DNA of 34,201 bases, taken from the NCBI GenBank assembly GCA_964526635.1, contig CAZGLR010000022.1, positions 1-34,201 on the forward strand, read 5' to 3'. Source of the DNA: CAZGLR01 sp964526635. Its GTDB lineage: Bacteria; Zixibacteria; MSB-5A5; GN15; JAAZOE01. A program made the position numbers and the translations under genes. Below, one piece after another: positions 24,713 through 34,100 of the stretch; position 1 is the first letter of the stretch; each line of letters opens with the position of its first letter. The notes beneath the pieces are model-generated. The model did not search any database, was not told where the DNA came from, and was given only the letters and a program-made list of their open reading frames with translations.

Positions 24713-27034
24713 ATGATCAGATCCCGCAATCACATCCTCGATGCCGGGATATTTTTTTGCACCCGACAACATCATCTCTTATGTCCTGCGTTTTTCTTTG
24801 CCGTACTCATAATACTTATCTTATCCTCAATTCCGGTCTTCGCCCAGACAACCGTCCGCCTCGAAGGCCGGGTGTTCGACGCCGTCGATGGTCATCCCAT
24901 CGAAAATGCATACATCAATCTGGAATCAACCGGATTTGCAACCCAAACCGATTCCCGCGGATATTACCATCTGGAGCATCTCCCGACTGGATTGTATGCC
25001 ATCAATGTGACTGCCGAGGGCTACCAGTCACCGCCTGATCTGACAGTCGAAATCAGGGACGATATCACTGCTGTCCACAATATCCATCTGCAACGACTTC
25101 TCTATCAATTCGAATCCTTGATTGTCCACGGAAAACGACAGCGACCGACCGTTTCGGGTGATGTTCGCATCATCAGCCGGGAAGATATCGCCAGATTCAA
25201 TGAACAGACAATCGCGGCTGTACTCGATGACATCGAGGGTGTCTTTATTCAGGAAAGTGATAAAAGCGGCGGGCAGGCTGCAATCAGCATCCGGGGATGC
25301 GATCCCAAACATGTCCTGGTACTGGTCGATGGCCATCGCATCAACGCCGCCGGAACCGGTGTCGCCGATCTTAATTTGGTGCCGCTGGAGATGGTTGAAT
25401 CAATTGAGGTTTACCCGGGCGGACAATCGGCAACATTCGGCAGCGATGCGCTGGGTGGTGTTGTCAATATCAAGACTCATGCCGCCGCATCAGGCGGACC
25501 GCAATTCGATCTCAACAGCGAAGTCGCACAATGGAAATCCCGCCGATTCTCGATTACTGCACTTGATATTTTTCCCGACAACCGCATGGCCACAAAAATG
25601 GCCTACACGTATCGCGCCTCAAATGGTGATTTCCCGGTCACTTACGTTATCGATGGTCAGCCGGTCAAACTCGATGATACCAAAAGCACCCGGCTGAACG
25701 CCCGGTCGCTGAGTGAATCATATTTTGCATCGTTGAAGTATCAACTCGATGCTGTCTCCAGCCTGTCGGCAACCGGCCACATTCTTGAAGCTGAAAATGG
25801 TCTCCCGGGGGCCGCTACCCGGCCCGATACCACTGCCCATAAGATCGACTACCGGGCGCTGTTTACAGCCTCTTACTCCCGTCATTTCGATCCCGGCCGG
25901 AAGCTGTCTGTCGACGCCGGATTTTCCCGCTTCAGACAGCATTTTACAAACACGGACCATCCCTCACCGGCCTACCGATATGAGACTCGCTATATCAATG
26001 ATCTGGCCCGCTTCGATGCCCGCCTTGTCAACACGCTACCGCTGAATATTGAAACTACATCCGGATTTGAGCTGCAACGGTCAATCCTGTATCACGATGA
26101 TCTTCACATTTCGCAAAATTCACTGGGCCGTGTAGTTCGCGATAACCTGGGTGTCCATGTCACCGCCCGACGGATGCAGCCGTTGCCGGCGGAATTACTC
26201 GGCGCCGAACTGACCATCATGAGCAGCCTCCGCTACGACCACACAGCAACCAGTCACGATGATCCCGCTTCTCCCGACCATCGCCATGATCAGCAATTCA
26301 CCTATCGCATCGGCTTTGCAGTAACGCGGGGTGAGGCTTTTCGCCTGACTGTGCGCGGCGGCTATGGCCAGGCGTACCGGCTGCCGGAACTCAATGCACT
26401 CTTCTGGAAGACAGATTCGCGGGCCGCGGGAAATCCAAATCTGCTCCCGGAATCATCGGAAGACAGCAACATCGAGGCTGAAATCGCTATCGACGGCCCC
26501 GTGAGATTCAGCGGCCACATCACCTATTTTCATTCCCACGTACAAAACCTCATCCTCTGGAAACCGTCGTCACCATCCGGGATTTTCAAACCGGTCAATG
26601 AAGAAGCAGCGCAGGTAACCGGTCATACGGAGGCGATCCGCATGGACCTGTTCGATGGCGATCTCTCACTGAGATATCAGAATACCGTAACTGTACCGCT
26701 CAATCGCGGGCAAGCTCACTATGGCCTCGATTTGACTCATCGTCCCCGCTATGTGACGACAATCGCGGCTTCCGGTAAGTTATGGAAATTTTTCGCCGAT
26801 TATGATATCCGTCTGGTCGCCCGACGGTTTGCCAATGATGCCAATACCCGCTACTACGATCATTACCGCATCGACAATCTCAGAATTGGAGCCGAACATG
26901 AATTCGGCCATATCACCGCCCGATTGTCATACCGGGCTGATAACCTGCAAAACGAGGCCTACACTTTGATCAATCAACATCCCATGCCCGGGCGGCACTG
27001 GGGAATCAACGCACAATTGTCTTACACATGGTAA
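24713..27034 (+). CDS. TonB-dependent outer-membrane receptor, BtuB-like (cobalamin)
   Basis: The 773-residue receptor has a long signal sequence with cleavage likely after VFA (residue 44). A carboxypeptidase-regulatory-like domain follows (VRLEGRVFDAVDGHPIENAY to about 128), then a TonB-box-like ESLIVHG (134-140) and the plug domain (RIISREDIARFNEQ, AAISIRGCDPKHVLVLVDGH, VESIEVYPGGQSATFGSDAL). A 22-strand-type barrel ends in an aromatic residue (LSYTW). The riboswitch directly upstream identifies cobalamin or a related corrinoid as the likely substrate. GGGAGGGG lies just before the ATG and can be masked by the leader hairpin. The extra N-terminal domain is more typical of Bacteroidota-type receptors than of E. 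coli BtuB. Confidence 0.92.
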   Translation: MIRSRNHILDAGIFFCTRQHHLLCPAFFFAVLIILILSSIPVFAQTTVRLEGRVFDAVDGHPIENAYINLESTGFATQTDSRGYYHLEHLPTGLYAINVTAEGYQSPPDLTVEIRDDITAVHNIHLQRLLYQFESLIVHGKRQRPTVSGDVRIISREDIARFNEQTIAAVLDDIEGVFIQESDKSGGQAAISIRGCDPKHVLVLVDGHRINAAGTGVADLNLVPLEMVESIEVYPGGQSATFGSDALGGVVNIKTHAAASGGPQFDLNSEVAQWKSRRFSITALDIFPDNRMATKMAYTYRASNGDFPVTYVIDGQPVKLDDTKSTRLNARSLSESYFASLKYQLDAVSSLSATGHILEAENGLPGAATRPDTTAHKIDYRALFTASYSRHFDPGRKLSVDAGFSRFRQHFTNTDHPSPAYRYETRYINDLARFDARLVNTLPLNIETTSGFELQRSILYHDDLHISQNSLGRVVRDNLGVHVTARRMQPLPAELLGAELTIMSSLRYDHTATSHDDPASPDHRHDQQFTYRIGFAVTRGEAFRLTVRGGYGQAYRLPELNALFWKTDSRAAGNPNLLPESSEDSNIEAEIAIDGPVRFSGHITYFHSHVQNLILWKPSSPSGIFKPVNEEAAQVTGHTEAIRMDLFDGDLSLRYQNTVTVPLNRGQAHYGLDLTHRPRYVTTIAASGKLWKFFADYDIRLVARRFANDANTRYYDHYRIDNLRIGAEHEFGHITARLSYRADNLQNEAYTLINQHPMPGRHWGINAQLSYTW

Positions 27035-27072
27035 TTACTTCACTCAGGGGGCAGGTATGAAAGGGTATAACG

Positions 27073-28305
27073 ATGTCAACGAAGAATCCAATCGCAGCAA
27101 TCTTGATTGCAATGACACTTTTATCACATATCTTGGCAGCTGATCCCACCGCCTGGGTTATCAATACGTCGGGGGAAACACTCTCCAAAATCAATCTGGC
27201 CACGGGAATCGTCGAGAATAACATCCTGACCCTCGGCAGCGATATTTTCAGTTTTCCCAATCAAGTTATGGTTCGCGATACGCTCGCCTACGTGGTGAAC
27301 TCCGGTACCGATGAGATTCAAATTATAAATCTCAATACTGAAACCACCGCCGGGTGGATCAACTTCCCCGATTTCAGCAATCCATATTATCTGGATTTTT
27401 CAAGTAATGGCTATGCCTATGTCACTCTTTTGACCGACAACTCCCTGGCCAAAGTCGACCTGGCTTCAAACCAGGTGATTTCAATAATTCCGATCGGGCA
27501 GTCTCCGCAGGGCCTTATTATTCTCGATGACATTGCCTATGTCGCCTGTACCGGGTACAATTTTTCGACCTTCAGTTTTGATCCGGGAAGTCTTACCGCA
27601 TATGATTGCCTCGGTGATACGATCATCACGTCGATCCCAACCTCGGCCAATCCACAATTTGTCGAATTTGACCGTGGGGGGAACATCCAGATTATCTGCT
27701 CCGGGGCAAGCTGGACAGTCCCGCCGACGCCCAGCCTGATTCAGATTCTTGATACCCAGACATTGACTATCATTGATTCGCTTGATACCGATGGCAACCC
27801 GGCGCAGGTGGCGGTATCGCCGGATAACAACATCTTTCTGGCCGCCGGAGGATTCGTTGACGATGGCGAAGTCTACATGTACAACGCCGATACCTACTCC
27901 ATCCTGTTCGATTCAGCCAATCCGATAGTGACCGATTCCGGTGCCTTCGGTGTCGTCACATTTCAGGATTCGACCGCTTTTATCGGGACTTTTGGTGACC
28001 GCATCTTCCAGGTAAATGCCTCCGGCGCAACTATTAATACCTTTGACCTCGGAGACGGCCCCATTGATCTGGATTTCAATTATATTCCCGGCGATGCCAA
28101 TGGTGATTTTGTCGTCAACATCGGCGATGCTGTCCTCCTGGTCAATTATATCTTCAAGGGAGGGGATAGCCCCCGGTGGCCCTCATGGCGCGCCAATGCA
28201 AACGGTGACGGCAATCTCAATATCGGCGATGCGGTCTATCTGGTGAATTTTGTCTTTTCCGGTGGACCTCGACCGCTTCTCGGCCCGACCTGGAAGCGCT
28301 GGTAA
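27073..28305 (+). CDS. Secreted BtuG-like beta-propeller protein with C-terminal dockerin pair
   Basis: The 410-residue product has a Sec signal peptide (MSTKNPIAAILIAMTLLSHI, cleavage near LAA) without a lipobox Cys. Residues ~24-335 form repeated YVTN/YncE-like propeller blades: LAYVVNSGTDEIQIINLNTE, NGYAYVTLLTDNSLAKVDLA, IIPIGQSPQGLIILDDIAYV, and SANPQFVEFDRGGNIQIICS. Residues ~340-400 hold two calcium-loop repeats of dockerin type I, GDANGDFVVNIGDAV followed by LLVNYIF, and NANGDGNLNIGDAVYLVNFV. The gene starts 38 bases after the receptor gene with no terminator between, so it should be under the same B12 riboswitch. Bacteroides BtuG, a beta-propeller partner of BtuB, binds cobalamin at the cell surface; this looks like a counterpart with a different attachment mode. 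The role is inference. Confidence 0.82.
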   Translation: MSTKNPIAAILIAMTLLSHILAADPTAWVINTSGETLSKINLATGIVENNILTLGSDIFSFPNQVMVRDTLAYVVNSGTDEIQIINLNTETTAGWINFPDFSNPYYLDFSSNGYAYVTLLTDNSLAKVDLASNQVISIIPIGQSPQGLIILDDIAYVACTGYNFSTFSFDPGSLTAYDCLGDTIITSIPTSANPQFVEFDRGGNIQIICSGASWTVPPTPSLIQILDTQTLTIIDSLDTDGNPAQVAVSPDNNIFLAAGGFVDDGEVYMYNADTYSILFDSANPIVTDSGAFGVVTFQDSTAFIGTFGDRIFQVNASGATINTFDLGDGPIDLDFNYIPGDANGDFVVNIGDAVLLVNYIFKGGDSPRWPSWRANANGDGNLNIGDAVYLVNFVFSGGPRPLLGPTWKRW

Positions 28306-28393
28306 TCCGGATATTTTCTTTTGAATGGCGCAATTTCTTGTCAAAAGCGGATAATAATGGTTGCGTATAACCTGTAAATCTGTTATCAAAGAT

Positions 28394-28410
28394 TAAAGTC
28401 GCCGACTTTA
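28394..28410. repeat. Perfect inverted repeat, possible operator
   Basis: TAAAGTCG and CGACTTTA are separated by a single C. An 8-bp palindrome with a one-base centre suggests a dimeric regulator site rather than an RNA hairpin, because the loop would be too small. Confidence 0.5.
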
Positions 28411-28427
28411 TGCAAATCCCTCCCAGA

Positions 28428-28463
28428 TAAGGCGCCACATCTGATCTCCAGAGTGGCGCCTTA
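28428..28463 (+). terminator. Large hairpin after the dockerin gene, possible terminator
   Basis: TAAGGCGCCAC (28428-28438) pairs with GTGGCGCCTTA (28453-28463). Inside, TCTG pairs with CAGA around a five-base loop, with one bulged A. The 15-bp stem is very stable, but only a short CCCTTT follows. Intrinsic termination is possible but not of the classical type. Confidence 0.45.
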
Positions 28464-28631
28464 GCCCTTTAGGGGGTTCGTTAAAAATCCTGTCTGTCGG
28501 AAAATTCCGGCCGCAATATTCCCCGCGATTCAAATATTTCCAATACAACGCCTGAGTGCGCGTAATTGATGTAATTAAAACTTGACCGACGGGGCAATGA
28601 TAGCCCGGCGGGGAAGAAAACGGTTGTCGCC

Positions 28632-28659
28632 TCTGGAGAAATAGATTAGATTCTCCAGA
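28632..28659 (+). repeat. Inverted repeat in the leader of the fused E1 gene
   Basis: TCTGGAGAA (28632-28640) and TTCTCCAGA (28651-28659) are perfect 9-bp arms around a ten-base AT-rich loop, ending 43 bases before the GTG start. It could be an operator or an mRNA hairpin. Confidence 0.55.
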
Positions 28660-28702
28660 ACATTGAAATGCCTGATATCCGGGGTGTCCGGGGAGGGAAA
28701 GC

Positions 28703-31000
28703 GTGCAAATACAGAAACTTGTAGAGAAACTGCGGAATTACAAAGGTAAGGTAGGGAAGGCAGTAACGGGTAGCAAAGGATTGCCGGAGTATGGCGGACT
28801 CAAACCAAGTCAATTGCGCGATATGTATAAATCGATGTTGACGACCCGCCGCATTGAATATGAAGAAAAACTCCTGTTACGCAAGGGGTACTGCCGGTTT
28901 GTCATCGGGTGCGGCGGCAAGGAAATGATCGACGTCGTCACCGCCGAACTGCTGCGACCAAATGATCCCTTTTTTGGTTATTATCGCAACAAGGGTTTTG
29001 ATGTCCATCGCGGCGTCGATATCGACCAGAAAATAATGGAAGCCACTGGCGACCGTCGCGGCAAAGCTGTCGGCGGTATGATTCAGGCATCGCATCCGGC
29101 TTATCCGCATCTGGCGGTGCTGCCTCAGGCCTCTCCGACCGGTTCGCATGCCCTGGAGGCGGCCGGACTCGGTTCGGCGCTTATATACCCGGTGAAACCA
29201 TCAAAACTTGCCTATAATCCCAATCCGACCTATCCTGAAGATGCCATCTCGTACTGCTCTATCGGCGAAGGCTCGACCTCATCGCCGGAATTCGGGCGCG
29301 CGGTCTTTTATTCGGTTTTCGACAAAGCGCGCAACATTTATGCCATATACAACTGCGGCTGGGCGATCTCAGTCTCGGTTGAAGAGCAGTTCATGGAGGG
29401 TGATCCGACCTCACCGTTCGAGGGCTACCAGCGCTTCGGTTTGAAAATCCTTCGATTCGACGGCACCGAGATCAAGGAATCGATCAAAAACGTCAAGGAT
29501 GCCATCGAATACTGTCGGGCCGGTAAAGGCACTGTTTTGATGAATATCAAAGTCACTCGCGAAGAATCTCATTCCGGCTCGGATGATCAGTCATTTTACA
29601 TGGATCCCGAACTTCAGAAATGGCATGTCGAGAACGATTGTACCCTCAAATCCGGAATCACGCTTTTGAAGGACGGCATCCTGACCCCGAAACAAATCGG
29701 TGAGATGTGGGATGAGATGGATGCCCGCATCAGCGAAGCCTCTGACCGCCTGGTTAAGGATTTCCAGCCCAAGACGTACGAGAGTATTATGTCCAGGGTA
29801 TTGAGCTGTACCTGGGAGTCGATGAGCGAACGGTACCGGAATATCTTCGAGGGTGCCAAAGTCGACCGTGCGAAGAAATTCAAAGAATGGCACAAAAAGG
29901 GTTATTTCCCGAAACCGGATCTGCCTGAAACACTTGGGCCGATTACCCTGCGCAATGGCATCAACACGGCCCTGTTTGAAATTCTCGAACATTCGCCCGA
30001 CGCGATGATCTTCGGTGAGGATGTGGCCGATTTCTCCGGTGAAATTCTCAACCATCCCGATAAAATGAAAGACCTCAAAGGCAAGGGCGGGGTCTTTTTG
30101 GTGACCAAAAATCTGCAGCGTAATTTCGGTAATCATCGTTGCTTTAACACGGCCCTCGATGAGGCCGGCATACTCGGCCGCGCCATCGGGCAATGCTTCC
30201 AGGGCCGTCGGCCGCTGCCGGAAATTCAATTTATCGATTATATGTCACCGGCTTACCAGATCCTGAAAGACCGTATTGCCACCCTTCACCAGCGCTCCAA
30301 CGGCCAGTGGGTGGCGCCGATGGTTATCCGCTGTACCTATGGCGGCTACAAACATGGCGCCGGATCAATGTGGCATAGCGAGGCCAATATCGGCACCTAC
30401 ATCAACATTCCCGGACTACACGTTGTCGTGCCATCGAATGCCCGCGATGCTGTCGGCCTGCTGCGGACGTCATTTGCCTGCAACGACCCGGTTTTGTTCT
30501 GCGAATCGGTCGCTTTGTATAACCGGCGCGACTGGGAAGGTATCCCGGTGGAAACCGAATACCCGCCGATCGATGAACTGGTGCCATTCGGCAAAGCCAG
30601 TATCTACAACGAAGAAAACTCCGATATTGCCATTATTACCTATGGCGCAACCGTGCACATGGCCCGCCGGGTCGCCGAAATACTCCGCGAGGAACGCGGT
30701 CTCGGCATGCGCGTAGTGGACCTTCGCACCATACGGCCGCTCGATGAGGAAGCCATCCGGCGCACCGCCGAGGAATGCGGACGCGTTATCATCCTCACCG
30801 AAGACCGTTTCATGGGCGGTGCCGGTCCGACCATTTCGGCCGTCATCACCAACTCGGATTCGATTAACTATATCGAAGCCCCGATCAAGGTCATCACGGC
30901 CATCGATTCGCGGGTATCCTATGGTGTCGATGGTGATGAAGTCTGCTTGCCGACCAATGAGAAAATCCTGGCCGCAGTCGACGAAATTATGTCATACTGA
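28703..31000 (+). CDS. Fused 2-oxoacid dehydrogenase E1 (alpha-beta) subunit
   Basis: In this 765-residue protein, residues ~35-370 form an E1-alpha domain (MYKSMLTTRRIEYEEKLLLR, LPQASPTGSHALEAAGLGSA) and ~410-765 an E1-beta domain (LRNGINTALFEILEHSPDAM, FGEDVADFSGE, CFNTALDEAGILGRAIGQC, GPTISAVITNSDS). Fused E1 chains of this kind serve pyruvate or branched-chain 2-oxoacid dehydrogenase complexes. No E2 or E3 gene is visible nearby. The alpha-domain thiamine motif is unusual: GEG (Glu189) where GDG is standard, and NCGWAIS (Cys218) where NNxYAIS is standard. The start is GTG with GGGAGGGAAAGC upstream. A strong terminator follows. The substrate is uncertain. Confidence 0.87.
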   Translation: MQIQKLVEKLRNYKGKVGKAVTGSKGLPEYGGLKPSQLRDMYKSMLTTRRIEYEEKLLLRKGYCRFVIGCGGKEMIDVVTAELLRPNDPFFGYYRNKGFDVHRGVDIDQKIMEATGDRRGKAVGGMIQASHPAYPHLAVLPQASPTGSHALEAAGLGSALIYPVKPSKLAYNPNPTYPEDAISYCSIGEGSTSSPEFGRAVFYSVFDKARNIYAIYNCGWAISVSVEEQFMEGDPTSPFEGYQRFGLKILRFDGTEIKESIKNVKDAIEYCRAGKGTVLMNIKVTREESHSGSDDQSFYMDPELQKWHVENDCTLKSGITLLKDGILTPKQIGEMWDEMDARISEASDRLVKDFQPKTYESIMSRVLSCTWESMSERYRNIFEGAKVDRAKKFKEWHKKGYFPKPDLPETLGPITLRNGINTALFEILEHSPDAMIFGEDVADFSGEILNHPDKMKDLKGKGGVFLVTKNLQRNFGNHRCFNTALDEAGILGRAIGQCFQGRRPLPEIQFIDYMSPAYQILKDRIATLHQRSNGQWVAPMVIRCTYGGYKHGAGSMWHSEANIGTYINIPGLHVVVPSNARDAVGLLRTSFACNDPVLFCESVALYNRRDWEGIPVETEYPPIDELVPFGKASIYNEENSDIAIITYGATVHMARRVAEILREERGLGMRVVDLRTIRPLDEEAIRRTAEECGRVIILTEDRFMGGAGPTISAVITNSDSINYIEAPIKVITAIDSRVSYGVDGDEVCLPTNEKILAAVDEIMSY

Positions 31001-31023
31001 CAGGTCCGCATATATCTACATGT

Positions 31024-31054
31024 AAGCCCCGGCAGTTTCCCGGGGCTTTTTTTT
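31024..31054 (+). terminator. Strong intrinsic terminator after the fused E1 gene
   Basis: AAGCCCCGG (31024-31032) and CCGGGGCTT (31040-31048) pair around a seven-base loop and run into eight T. Confidence 0.95.
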
Positions 31055-31153
31055 ATCGCATGTGACGCAATTTCACACAGTCTTTCTTCTTGATTATTTA
31101 CATACCCTGTCGATATCTAAATAAGGGGATAAAGATAAAAAAGGGGACAGAAT

Positions 31154-34100
31154 ATGTCGGGCTCACAGACACCTCGGGCCGTGCTTGAACAGCAACTCGA
31201 AGCCTACCGCACGCGATGCGAAGATCTGGAAATTCAAATGCGGTCGCTTGTAAGTAACGATGATTTCTTTTCTCACACCCTGCCGATCATCTTTGAAAAT
31301 CACACCAGTATGATATTTGTCAGCGACGCCGTGGGGCGGAGAATTGCTTACAACAAGGCCACCCGGGAATACCTGGGACTTGCCCACGATGAGATTGCCT
31401 GCTACGATTGGCTGAAGGCGTATCACCCCGACGACCAGGATGCTATTGCTCGTCTGAACAATGAAGCCATTGAAACACAGGAGGCAAAGCCCATCATGGC
31501 CCGTATTCGCCGGGCGGTTGACGGTGCGTATCGCTGGCATAAGGGGAACCTGATTCCGATTAAGAACGAGTCCGATGAAGTCATTTTCTGGTTTGGTCAT
31601 GTCACCGACGTCCATGAACTGGTTGAAACCCGCGCCGAACTGGAATCACGCCGCGAACTCATGCTCAAATTCGGCGATGCCACTCCCTATGGCTTCATTA
31701 TGGTCGATGGCGACTTCCTGATAACAACAGTCAACAATACTATCTGTGAACGCCTCGGTATTGCCGAGGCAGATGAGGTCAAGGGTTTTCGCATTTCTGA
31801 TCTTGATCCGTCTTCTACCTTTCAAAGACGGGTTGAAGAGTGCCGTAGTGTGCTGGAAACCGGTCAAGCCATTACTTTTGAAACTATAATCAACTGGCGC
31901 AACGCCCGTGATGTTAATGTGATGGTCAGTTGTTTCAAAGTCGGCGATGGTCTCGGTTTTATCACCCGCGATCTGGCCAGAGAAAAAGCCCTGTACCAGC
32001 GCCTGAGTGTGAAAGAAAAACTCCTGTCCGAAACCGAGAAAATGGCTAAAATCGGGAGTTGGGAATGGGATCTCGATGAGACCAACGCCAGCTTGTCCGA
32101 CCAGGCATATCGCCTCTATGGTTACGACGACACCAGTAAGCCAATAAGTTTCGAAGAATGGCTGCTTCATGTACACCCGGATGACCGCAACTGTGTGATG
32201 CAGGCCGTACATCGGTCCAATACCACGCGAAGCCGTATGAAAGTTGACTACCGTTTCCTGCCGCCCAACAGCGATGAGATTCGCTACTTCCACAGCGAAG
32301 CGGATTTGATGTACGATGAAGACCAGAACAAGGCCCGTTTGGTTGGCTTTACTCAGGATGTCACCGAACAGCGCATGATCCAGCGGCGCATCGAAAACGA
32401 CCGGTCGTTCACAGACAACCTCATCCAAACAGCCAGTGTGATGATTATCGGCCTCGACTGCGACAGTAAGATTTCCCTGTTCAATCCGGCCGCGGAAAAA
32501 CTGACCGGCTATAAGGCCGATGAGGTTCTGGGGAAGGGGTGGTTTGAAACGCTGGTCCCCAAAGATCGTTACTCTGAGGTCTATGATGAATTCACGCAAC
32601 TCATGTCGGGCGGGCTGCCGCGATATTATAAAAACCCGATCATTACAAAAAACGATGAAGTGCGCATGATCTCATGGAGCAATAACGAGATCTGTCGCGA
32701 TGGCAAAATCGTGGGGACGATTTCCTACGGAGTCGACGAAACCGAACGGCTTCGCTCGGAAGAAAAGCTTGTCGAAAGCCGGGCGCTCTATCGCAGCATT
32801 TTTGAATCAGCCCCGGTAGGAATTTCCAATGGGACTATTGATGGAAGAGTGACACAGATCAATGATCGCCTCTGCCAGATTACCGGATACTCCCGCGATG
32901 AATTGGTGGGCAGACTCTATGCTGATATTACATATCCTGAAGACCGGGAAATGAACGTAGCTGAAGTCGGCCGCCTGCTTCGGGGCGAAATTGATATCCT
33001 CAATCTTGAAAAGCGATATGTACATAAAAAAGGTCATCTCGTACCGGTTAGCCTGACTATTTCCGTTCAACGGGACTCCCGAGGTAATCCCGAACATCTG
33101 GTAGCTATAATAGAAGACCTCACCGAGAAAAAACGGATGGAGGAAGATCTCCAGCGGGCCGAAAAACTCGAATCACTGGGCGTGCTGGCCGGCGGTATCG
33201 CACACGATTTCAATAATATCCTTGTCGGAATCATGGGTAATATCTCGATGGTCCCGCTGGTTATCGGTGAAAATGCCGAACTGAAAGACATCATCTCCGA
33301 TGCCGAAAAAGCCTGCGATCGGGCCAAATCACTTACCCAGCAGCTCCTGACGTTCGCCAAAGGCGGTTCACCGGTCAAAAAGGCCGTCGGTATCGCAAAA
33401 CTGGTTAAAGAAGTCGTCGGCTTCGCCCTGCGCGGATCCAATATTCTTTGCGAATACAATTTTTCGGATCAAAAGCTTGCTGCCGAAATTGACCCCGGTC
33501 AGTTCAGTCAGGTAATAAATAATCTCGTCATCAACGCCCAGCAGGCTATGCCCGATGGCGGCAGACTGACCATCAGCCTTGAACCATCAAATGGCGATCC
33601 CGGCGGCGTCCTGCCGCCGTGCCAACCGGGCTATCTGGAATTAAGAGTAAGTGATACCGGCATCGGCATTTCACCGAAAATCATCAAACGCATCTTCGAT
33701 CCCTATTTCACGACCAAACAAAAAGGCTCGGGCCTGGGACTGGCTACGACCTACTCCATCATTCGGCGGCATGCCGGACACATTGATGTTGTTTCCAAGC
33801 CGGGGGAGGGAACCAGTTTCAATGTTTACCTGCCGGTTTCAAAGAAAGAACCCGATCTCGCCGGGTCGATTCCGGCAAAATCCCAGCCCGGGACCGGCAC
33901 TGTCCTGGTTATCGACGACGAAGCCGCGGTCCGGGGCTTATTGGAAAATGGTCTCTCGAAACTTGGATACACCGTGTGCGCAACAGGCGGAAGTGAAGCA
34001 GGTCTTGCGGCGTATCGTCAGGCGATGAGTGAGGGAACACCCTATGACTGCGTTATTGTCGATCTGACCCTGCCCGGTGATATCAGGGGAGAGAAGATCA

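Larger units (their letters stand above)
28306..28702 (+). promoter_or_regulatory. Structured non-coding leader upstream of the fused E1 gene
   Basis: I see no coding sequence in these 397 bases. They contain three inverted repeats: 28394-28410, 28428-28463 and 28632-28659. TTGACC at 28582 has no good -10 at standard spacing, so the promoter is not located. The strong hairpin at 28428-28463 lacks a T-run and may be the end of the upstream transcript or part of a leader. Confidence 0.45.

Noticed and set aside
24643..25038. Plus-strand reading frame of 131 codons overlapping the riboswitch
   Set aside because: It begins inside the B12 riboswitch and overlaps the receptor signal peptide in another frame, with no ribosome site.
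27057..27143. Possible 28-residue leader peptide starting at ATG 27057
   Set aside because: It overlaps the propeller gene out of frame, and its composition shows nothing like a leader peptide. Better spacing of AAAGGG supports the start at 27073.
28566..28579. FNR-like box TTGAT-N4-TTAAA in the E1 leader
   Set aside because: Only three of five bases match the second half-site, and no promoter could be aligned with it.
31646..32599. Long minus-strand reading frame of 317 codons
   Set aside because: It lies entirely antisense to the PAS domains of the histidine kinase, which are well supported in the plus frame, and its translation shows no recognisable domain.
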